Source of the DNA: DATEOR01 sp035698665
GTDB lineage: Bacteria; Actinomycetota; Thermoleophilia; Gaiellales; Gaiellaceae
DNA: 8,061 nucleotides
Direction: 5' to 3'
NCBI GenBank assembly: GCA_035698665.1
Contig: DASSBN010000057.1
Span: forward strand, 1 to 8,061
Both the position numbers and the translations under genes were made by a program. A model generated the notes under the pieces. It made no database searches. It was not told the origin of the DNA and saw only the letters and a list, made by a program, of their open reading frames with translations. Below, piece by piece: positions 1-4,958 of this stretch; position 1 is the stretch's first letter; each line of letters starts with the position of its first letter.

Positions 1-1672
1 GGCCTTCGGCCACGCGCTCGTCGGTCTCCTCCTCGGTCGGCTCGCGCTGGAGCTTGTCGCGCAGCTCGCGGATGATCTCGTCGCGGCTCATGCGCCGCGC
101 GATCTCCTCCACCGTCGGCTCCCGACCCAGCTCCTGCAGCAAGGTGCGGCTGACGCGGATGAGGCGATTGATCGTCTCGACCATGTGGACCGGGATGCGG
201 ATCGTGCGCGCCTGGTCGGCGATGGCGCGGGTGATCGCCTGGCGGATCCACCACGTCGCGTACGTGCTGAACTTGAAGCCCTTCTCGTAGTCGAACTTCT
301 CGACAGCCCGGATGAGGCCGATGTTCCCCTCCTGGATGAGGTCCAGGAAGCTCATGCCGCGGCCGATGTACTTCTTGGCGATCGACACCACGAGGCGCAG
401 GTTCGCCTCGGTCAGGCGCTTGCGCGCATCGGTGCTCTGCTCGACCAGGCGGCCGGAGCGCTTCTCGAGCGGCACGTCGAGCGGGATCGAGGGGTCGTAG
501 CCCAGGCTCAGCAGGTACTCGCTGTCGTGCCCGGTCTCGATGTACTCCCTGACGATGTCCTGCGTCGTCTCGCGTGCCCAGCGCTCGAGCTCGTACAGCT
601 CGTTCGAGCCGGCGTGGCTGACCGCCCGGAACCGATACGTCGCCCCGAACAGGATGGCGTCCTTGATGCCCTGCGGCGGATCGGCGGCCAGGACCTTGAG
701 GATCGACTCGCCCTCCATGAGGCGCGTTCGAGCCTCGTCGTCGAGGTTCGGCGCCTTGCGGAACTTCGAGAGCTTGATGGCCGGCGGCTCGATCGTCTTG
801 CGGCGTCGAATCGTCCACCAGTCGATCGCGTCGTGGGTGACGTGGGGCGACTCCTTCGGGAGGTCGAACGCGCGCATGGCGGCCATGCTGCGGGCCTTCG
901 GCTCCGAATCGAGCGTGACCCAGGTGAAGAGGTTGACGAGCGAGCGCGCCGGATCCTCGACGATGAGCTCGCCGAGCTCGATCGCCTTCGCCAGCACGAC
1001 CTCCTCCTCGGCGGTGAGCAGCGCGACCTTGCCGATCTCCTTGAGGTACATCCGGACCGGGTCGTCGATGCCGATGAGGTCGGCTGCGAGCGCCTCGAGG
1101 TCCTCCTCGGCCGCCTTCGGCTTCTCGCCGGTCGCCGTGGGCTCGGTTTCGGTGTCCTCGTCCGGCTCGCCGATGAGGGTCGGCTGGTTGTCGGCGTCGA
1201 GCACCTCGACTCCCGCCTCCTCCGCGGCGGCGTAGAGCTCCTCGACCGCGCCCATCTGCTGCTCGGGCGCCGGAATGGCCTGGAGGATCTGGTCGTGGGT
1301 GATGAAGCCCTCTTCGCGCCCCTTCGTGAGGAGGTCCTCGACGGCCGCGGAGTACTCGGCGCCATCGCCGACGCCATTGGCGCCGCTCTTCGACCGCGCA
1401 GCCTTCGCGGCGGCCCTCTTCGGCGCGGCCGGCTTCGCGGCGCCCTTCGCCGTGGCCGTCTTCGCCGTGGCCGTGGCCTTCGCCGCCGTCGCCTTCTTCG
1501 CCGTCACGGTCGCGGCCGCGGCCTTCGGGGCAGCCGCCTTCGAGACGGCCGTCTTGCCTGGGGTCGCCTTCTCGGCCGTGGCGTTGCTCGTGCCCGTGGC
1601 CTTCTTCTTCGTCTCGTCCTTCGCGGCAGGCTTCGCCGCCGGCCTCGTTCGCTTCGTGGTGCTCGTCGCCAC
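1..1672 (-). CDS. rpoD: Primary sigma factor RpoD/SigA, C-terminus cut by window edge
   Basis: Housekeeping sigma factor that directs RNA polymerase to -10/-35 promoters. 557 residues are visible; the rest of region 3 and region 4 lie beyond the left edge. Domains in order: a Lys/Ala/Thr-rich tail (about 1-98); a region 1.1-like segment (about 102-165, with EGFITHDQI); region 1.2 (203-235, starting DDPVRMYLKEIGKVALL); a non-conserved insertion (about 236-410); region 2 (from EANLRLVVS at 422 through FLDLIQEGN to FKFSTYATWWIRQAI at 466-480, the core-binding, -10 recognition and melting segments); then region 3 (RTIRIPVHM ending at 497, followed by REPT motifs). Tryptophans 474/475 match the melting residues of primary sigmas. 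The start is GTG at 1672, four bases after the dnaG stop, with AGGAGG ten bases upstream. The left-edge truncation is a window effect. Region 1.1 plus near-perfect region 2 make a primary sigma nearly certain. Confidence 0.97.
   Translation of the reverse strand, partial: MATSTTKRTRPAAKPAAKDETKKKATGTSNATAEKATPGKTAVSKAAAPKAAAATVTAKKATAAKATATAKTATAKGAAKPAAPKRAAAKAARSKSGANGVGDGAEYSAAVEDLLTKGREEGFITHDQILQAIPAPEQQMGAVEELYAAAEEAGVEVLDADNQPTLIGEPDEDTETEPTATGEKPKAAEEDLEALAADLIGIDDPVRMYLKEIGKVALLTAEEEVVLAKAIELGELIVEDPARSLVNLFTWVTLDSEPKARSMAAMRAFDLPKESPHVTHDAIDWWTIRRRKTIEPPAIKLSKFRKAPNLDDEARTRLMEGESILKVLAADPPQGIKDAILFGATYRFRAVSHAGSNELYELERWARETTQDIVREYIETGHDSEYLLSLGYDPSIPLDVPLEKRSGRLVEQSTDARKRLTEANLRLVVSIAKKYIGRGMSFLDLIQEGNIGLIRAVEKFDYEKGFKFSTYATWWIRQAITRAIADQARTIRIPVHMVETINRLIRVSRTLLQELGREPTVEEIARRMSRDEIIRELRDKLQREPTEEETDERVAEG
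11..139 (-). repeat. Imperfect internal duplication in RpoD region 3 (REPTxEE)
   Basis: Residues 512-528 (LQELGREPTVEEIARRM) and 538-554 (RDKLQREPTEEETDERV) align without gaps at an offset of 26 residues, with 8 of 17 positions identical, including REPT and the following EE. Primary sigmas I know from other bacteria carry this region 3 motif once. I infer a diverged tandem duplication or a lineage-specific helical insertion. What follows lies outside the window. Confidence 0.6.
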
Positions 1673-1676
1673 CGGG

Positions 1677-3509
1677 TTACGTCCTCCTCTCGCCGGCCAG
1701 CGCGGCCGACGGATTGATTGCCTGTTCCAGCTGCTCACGCTCGAGGTGCAGCACCTGGAACTGTCGCTCCAGATCGTGGATGTCCGCCGTCTCGCCCTCG
1801 CGCGAGCCGACGCTGATGAGTGTCTGCAGGTCGGTCAGCCGTTCCTGGACCTGCTCCTTGCGGAGCCGCAGGAAGCAGACCCGAAGCGCCTCGCGATCCG
1901 TCTCCGCATCCGGCCGCACGCCACGGGCCCGGGCAGATGCCAGCAGGCTGCGGGCCAGCTCCGCCGTCCCCGCGTCGAGGCTGCCGACGAATGCCTCGAG
2001 CTCCGGTCGCTCCGGTACGGAGGCCGCGGCGACCCATGCGTCGGCGAGCGCGCGGGCCGATGCCCCTCGCAGCGGCAGATCGGCGCCAGCCTGCTCCGCG
2101 GCGAGCGCCGGGTTGAGGAGGAGGAGCGTCAGCGCCTCCCGCTCCAGCGGTCCGAGGTCGGGCTCGTCACCCTGTGTCGGCGCGGAGTCGACCGGCCGGA
2201 TCGGCATTGGGCGAGGGCCACGAGCGAGCTCGTCGCGCAGCACCCGCTCGTCGATTCCCGCCAGCTGCGCCAGGCCGGGCACGTAAGAGTCACGCTCGAC
2301 GCGATCCGGGATGCGTCCCAGGAGGTCGAGCATCCGCCGCGTGTAGACGCTGCGGCCATGCGGCTGCCGCATGTCGACCTCGCTGGCGGCACGCTGCATG
2401 AAGTACGGCAGCAGCTCCTCCGCCTCGTCGACGGCCGTCCGCCAACCGTCCGGGTCGGTGCGGATGAGCTCGTCCGGGTCCTTGCCGGCCGGGATCCTGA
2501 TCACCCGCACCTTCGAGACGACCGGGCCGAGCTCCTCGAGCAGGCCGCGCTGCGTCGCCGCCTCTCCTGCCAGGTCGACGTCATAGGCGAGGGCCACCGC
2601 ATCGGCGTACCGGTTGGCAAGCTCCACCTGCCCGGCAGTGAGCGCGGTCCCCAGGCTGGCGACGACGTTCGCGAACCCCGCCTGGTGCGCGGCCATGACG
2701 TCGGTGTAGCCCTCGACGATGACCGCCAGCTTCTCGCGGCGGATCGCCGCCCTGGCCAGGTCGATGCCATAGAGCGTCCGGCTCTTGTCGAAGAGGAGCG
2801 TCGCGGGCGAGTTCAGGTACTTCGGGCCTTCCGCATCGGGAAGGATGCGCCCGCCGAGGCCGATGGGACGGCCGGTGGCGTCACGAATGGGGATGATGAT
2901 CCGGCCGCGGAAGCGGTCGTAGACCCCGCCGCGATTCGACGGGCTCACGAGCCCCGCATCGGTCAGCTCGCCGTCCGTGAACCCCTTCCCGCGAAGCCGC
3001 TTCGTCATCGCGTCCCATGTGTTCGGCGCATAGCCGATCCCGAAGCGCTCGAGCGTGTCCTCGCTCAGGCCGCGTTCCGCCAGGTAGGCGCGTGCCCGCG
3101 CGGCCTGGTGGGCCTGGAGCAGAACCTCGCGGTACCAGGCGATCGCCGCCTCGAGTGCCTCACGTAGACGCCGGCGCCGGCGGTCCTCTCCGGCGCTGCG
3201 TTCCGAGAGCTCGACCCCCGCCTTCTCGGCCATCCGCCCGAGCGCCTCCTTGAAGTCGAGGCCGTCGCGGCGCATGACGAACGTGAAGATGTCGCCGTGC
3301 TCCCCGCAGCCGAAGCAGTGCCACGACTCGCGCTCCGGCGTGACGGTGAAGGACGGCGTCTTCTCGGCGTGGAACGGGCAGAGACCCTTGAGGAGGGTGC
3401 CGGCACGCTTGAGCTGGACCGTCTCCCCGACCACCTCGGCCACGGGAAGCTTCGACTTGATCTCGGCGACGATGCCGGAGGACGAGCTGATGGGAAGTCC
3501 CTCGCGCAC
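1677..3509 (-). CDS. dnaG: DNA primase DnaG
   Basis: Synthesises RNA primers for Okazaki fragments at the replication fork, working with the DnaB helicase. Numbered from GTG 3509 (610 residues), it has the CHC2-type zinc finger C44-x2-H47-x17-C65-x2-C68 (CPFH…HCFGCGEHGD), then the primase core with RFRGRIIIPI and GLGGR, and a Toprim domain with EGYTDV (E266) and YDVDLAG (D310, D312), the metal-binding acidic residues. The C-terminal ~180 residues are helical and poorly conserved, as expected for the helicase-interaction domain. The frame stays open to an ATG at 3554. I prefer GTG 3509 because bacterial primases usually have about 40-45 residues before the first zinc cysteine, and because the ATG falls inside the best -10 element and the extra 15 codons consist of promoter-like repeats. 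Neither start has a clear Shine-Dalgarno. Length and motifs are normal for the family. It is co-transcribed with rpoD. Confidence 0.97.
   Translation of the reverse strand: MREGLPISSSSGIVAEIKSKLPVAEVVGETVQLKRAGTLLKGLCPFHAEKTPSFTVTPERESWHCFGCGEHGDIFTFVMRRDGLDFKEALGRMAEKAGVELSERSAGEDRRRRRLREALEAAIAWYREVLLQAHQAARARAYLAERGLSEDTLERFGIGYAPNTWDAMTKRLRGKGFTDGELTDAGLVSPSNRGGVYDRFRGRIIIPIRDATGRPIGLGGRILPDAEGPKYLNSPATLLFDKSRTLYGIDLARAAIRREKLAVIVEGYTDVMAAHQAGFANVVASLGTALTAGQVELANRYADAVALAYDVDLAGEAATQRGLLEELGPVVSKVRVIRIPAGKDPDELIRTDPDGWRTAVDEAEELLPYFMQRAASEVDMRQPHGRSVYTRRMLDLLGRIPDRVERDSYVPGLAQLAGIDERVLRDELARGPRPMPIRPVDSAPTQGDEPDLGPLEREALTLLLLNPALAAEQAGADLPLRGASARALADAWVAAASVPERPELEAFVGSLDAGTAELARSLLASARARGVRPDAETDREALRVCFLRLRKEQVQERLTDLQTLISVGSREGETADIHDLERQFQVLHLEREQLEQAINPSAALAGERRT
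1683..1688 (-). promoter_or_regulatory. Shine-Dalgarno site of rpoD inside the dnaG 3' end
   Basis: On the minus strand AGGAGG lies within the last codons of dnaG, ten bases before the GTG at 1672. It decides the rpoD start. It shows that rpoD is translated from the dnaG transcript by re-initiation or fresh initiation at the junction. The gap between the dnaG TAA and the GTG is four bases. Confidence 0.75.
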
Positions 3510-3520
3510 GGGTGGTGCGC

Positions 3521-3571
3521 TTGTCAAGTGCTTTGTCAAGATGCCAGAGAGCATTCTAGCCGATTGTCAAG
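3521..3571. repeat. Three exact copies of TTGTCAAG/CTTGACAA in the dnaG promoter region
   Basis: TTGTCAAG occurs on the plus strand at 3521-3528, 3533-3540 and 3564-3571, with starts 12 and 31 bases apart (about one and three helical turns). Each core TTG-T-CAA is a small dyad; the first copy, with its preceding C, is the perfect odd palindrome CTTGTCAAG. Read on the minus strand each contains TTGACA. The copies flank and overlap the predicted dnaG promoter, so an operator for a DNA-binding regulator or alternative -35 elements are both possible. No specific regulator is recognised. Confidence 0.6.
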
Positions 3572-3581
3572 GTCCGGGCAA
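3553..3581 (-). promoter_or_regulatory. Probable sigma-70-type promoter of the dnaG-rpoD operon
   Basis: On the minus strand, TTGCCC (3581-3576) is followed after exactly 17 bases by TAGAAT (3558-3553), a five-of-six match to the -10 consensus. Transcription would start near 3546, giving a leader of about 37 bases to the GTG at 3509. The -35 matches at only three of six positions. A better -35 hexamer, TTGACA at 3570-3565, is wrongly spaced for this -10, so the exact pairing is uncertain. Confidence 0.5.
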
Positions 3582-3597
3582 GACTCCACCGCTTCGA

Positions 3598-3609
3598 CCG
3601 TGCTCACGG
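3598..3609. promoter_or_regulatory. 12-bp dyad CCGTGCTCACGG, possible operator
   Basis: A perfect 5-bp inverted repeat (CCGTG/CACGG) separated by two bases lies in the divergent intergenic region. It falls about where a -35 element for the plus-strand sigma operon would be. A short dyad of this kind can arise by chance in GC-rich DNA; assignment as an operator is inference. Confidence 0.25.
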
Positions 3610-3627
3610 AGCCATAGCGTTGGCGGG

Positions 3628-3633
3628 TACACT
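3628..3633 (+). promoter_or_regulatory. Possible -10 element of the sigma/anti-sigma operon
   Basis: TACACT matches the -10 consensus at four of six positions and sits 37 bases before the preferred ATG at 3671. No good -35 hexamer is found 16-18 bases upstream, so an ECF-type or activator-dependent promoter is equally possible. Confidence 0.25.
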
Positions 3634-3659
3634 CCGCACCGAACCGCACCTCTCCGCAC
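3634..3659. repeat. Three CCGCAC boxes at exact 10-bp spacing
   Basis: CCGCAC begins at 3634, 3644 and 3654, each copy separated by four unlike bases (cgaa, ctct). The 10-bp period is not a multiple of three, so it does not reflect a peptide repeat, and it places the boxes on one face of the helix. They lie between the putative -10 and the ATG at 3671, where a bound protein could block transcription. Confidence 0.55.
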
Positions 3660-3670
3660 ACCGAGGCCAC

Positions 3671-4237
3671 ATGCCGGCGACCGATCCGCGCGTCCCTGAC
3701 CGCGCTCCGCCCGAGGAGGTCGTACGCGCCGCGTTTCACGATCTCCACGGCCGGCGCCTCCATGCGTTCGGCCTTCTCCTGACGCTCGGCGATCGTGCTG
3801 CGACGACAAGCCTCGTGGGAGAGGCGATCGCGGCGGGCGTCGAGCGCGCCGAACTGCTTCGCCATCCCGAGCGCGCGGCCGCGTGGCTGCGCGCTCGGAT
3901 CATGCGCAACGCGTCGCGAATGGGGGTTCGGCGTCATCGCGTGGGCGAGGACCGCGCGGTGCTGGCAGACCTCGGCGTCGAAGCCCCCGTCGTGGCGGGC
4001 CTCTCGGCGCTCGACCCCCGCGAGCGCGCGTCGATCATCGCCTCGGCGATCGAGCGCCTCGACACACGCGACGTGGCGACGATCGTCGATCGCGAGGGGC
4101 ATGCCCTCGAGAAGCTCCAGCTGCGAGCCCGAGCTCGGTACGCTGCGGCGTACGAGTCGGCCGCCACCGATGACCTCCCGCTCGACGGGCCGCTGGCCAC
4201 GAGGCTCCACGAGATCGCCTCGCGAGCGATGGCGTGA
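3671..4237 (+). CDS. Degenerate ECF-like sigma factor
   Basis: A 188-residue protein with the architecture of an ECF sigma factor but weak sequence match. Residues about 16-82 resemble region 2 (AAFHDLHGRRLHAFGLLLTLGD, then an acidic/Ala helix and AAWLRARIMRNAS, which matches the usual end of region 2). Residues about 111-160 resemble region 4 (LSALDPRERASIIASAI, LDTRDVATIV, then LQLRARARY in place of the usual recognition helix). The linker between them is short. The frame extends to a TTG at 3620. ATG 3671 is chosen because it gives a normal N-terminus, GAGG lies four bases before it, and the upstream codons contain the 10-bp boxes. It overlaps the next gene by GTGA, so the two are translationally coupled. 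The neighbouring zinc-motif membrane protein is the main support for a sigma role. It could instead be a non-sigma helix-turn-helix regulator. Confidence 0.6.
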   Translation: MPATDPRVPDRAPPEEVVRAAFHDLHGRRLHAFGLLLTLGDRAATTSLVGEAIAAGVERAELLRHPERAAAWLRARIMRNASRMGVRRHRVGEDRAVLADLGVEAPVVAGLSALDPRERASIIASAIERLDTRDVATIVDREGHALEKLQLRARARYAAAYESAATDDLPLDGPLATRLHEIASRAMA

Positions 4238-4929
4238 CCGATCTCCACGAGACGTTCCGGACCTGGCTCGTGGCCGGGGCGCACGACGCTCTGCCACGCG
4301 ACGTCGCCCTTCACGCCTCCGCCTGCCCCGATTGCCTCCGCACCGTCGCAGCGTTCGACACACTCGCCGGCGTCGATCCCGGTGCCGCGCCCGAGCCGCA
4401 CGTCACGGCACCGGCAACGCGCTTGTGGACTCCCCGCGCTCTCCTCGTGGCCAGGGGCGCCGCGGGCGTCGCCGCCGTCGCGCTCATCGCCGCCGCGGGG
4501 TTCGTGGCCGCCGGCGCCCTCTTCGGCCAGCCGTCTGACGCGCTCACCGCCGCCCGGCAGTCACCGCAGGGCGAGGGCGTGCTCGGGAACCAGGGTGGAC
4601 CGTCCGCGTCGGCAACGCCGAGTGAGAGCGCCAGGGCCGCCACAGAATCCCCGTCGCCGACCGCCGAGCAGAGCGCATCGGTCGAACCGATTCCCGAGGA
4701 CAACCCACCCATGGGCGGCGGTCCGCCACCGATCTCGACCCTGCGGCCGACACCCACGCCCCGACCCACGATCGCGCCGACGTCGGCTGCGACTCCACGT
4801 CCGACGTCGGGCGTCACGCCGACGCCAGTGCCTCCGACCCCGGTCCCGCCGACGCCCACGCCCATCCCGCCGACTCCGGAGATCACGCCGACGCCACTGC
4901 CGACCGAGAGCGTCCCGCCGGCTCCCTGA
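4234..4929 (+). CDS. Membrane anti-sigma factor-like protein with Pro/Thr-rich outer tail
   Basis: Probable partner and inhibitor of the upstream sigma-like protein. It has 231 residues and starts at GTG 4234, overlapping the previous stop. The short cytoplasmic N-terminus carries H27-x3-C31-x2-C34, the zinc-binding motif of the ZAS anti-sigma family (zf-HC2 type); His5 or His17 could be the fourth ligand. A single transmembrane segment covers about 75-97 (Ala/Val/Ile-rich, preceded by Arg68 and Arg74, so the C-terminus should be outside). Residues 98-231 are low complexity: Ser/Thr/Pro/Glu-rich, then from about 164 nearly all Pro and Thr with PTP and PPTP units. No folded sensor domain is visible outside, so the tail may span the envelope or be a protease-regulated linker. 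Known family members hold their sigma inactive until a signal arrives; that role here is inference. Confidence 0.7.
   Translation: MTDLHETFRTWLVAGAHDALPRDVALHASACPDCLRTVAAFDTLAGVDPGAAPEPHVTAPATRLWTPRALLVARGAAGVAAVALIAAAGFVAAGALFGQPSDALTAARQSPQGEGVLGNQGGPSASATPSESARAATESPSPTAEQSASVEPIPEDNPPMGGGPPPISTLRPTPTPRPTIAPTSAATPRPTSGVTPTPVPPTPVPPTPTPIPPTPEITPTPLPTESVPPAP
4740..4926 (+). repeat. Low-complexity Pro/Thr-coding repeat tract
   Basis: Codons 169-231 of the anti-sigma-like gene are built from irregular ccgacg/cccacg/ccgact units encoding TP, PTP and PPTP. The tract reaches nearly to the stop codon. Such tracts can change length by slippage; the units here are diverged, so active variation is only a possibility. 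Confidence 0.6.
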
Positions 4930-4937
4930 CGCCGAAC

Positions 4938-4958
4938 CGCGCGTCTACTTGTCGCGCG
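4938..4958. terminator. Possible short stem-loop between convergent genes
   Basis: CGCGCG at 4938-4943 and again at 4953-4958 can pair around a nine-base loop. The two are also parts of a direct repeat CGCGCGTCT. The structure lies across the convergent ends of the anti-sigma gene (stop at 4929) and ppdK (stop at 4945-4947). There is no T tract on either side, so a factor-independent terminator is doubtful. Confidence 0.2.

Noticed and set aside
1441..1560. Short GC-rich near-repeats that might be a CRISPR-like or satellite array
   Set aside because: The period follows codons of the Ala/Lys/Thr tail of RpoD. There are no constant repeats with unique spacers.
185..1717. 510-codon plus-strand open frame opposite rpoD
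   Set aside because: It is antisense to well-conserved sigma regions, and its Arg/Leu/Asp-rich composition is what GC-rich codon bias gives on the opposite strand. No family is recognisable.
1275..3167. 630-codon plus-strand open frame with a hydrophobic Ala/Phe/Val-rich start, like a membrane protein
   Set aside because: The hydrophobic part is the reverse complement of the Lys/Ala tail of RpoD, and the rest is opposite DnaG, which has intact catalytic motifs.
3521..3571. TTGTCAAG copies as DnaA boxes of a replication origin
   Set aside because: They differ from the DnaA box consensus (TTWTNCACA) in the 3' half, the cluster is short, no AT-rich unwinding region adjoins it, and dnaA/dnaN are not nearby.
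3536..4363. 275-codon minus-strand open frame opposite the sigma-like gene
   Set aside because: It would overlap the dnaG promoter and run antisense to a coupled two-gene operon with sensible motifs. It is Arg-rich with no family signature.
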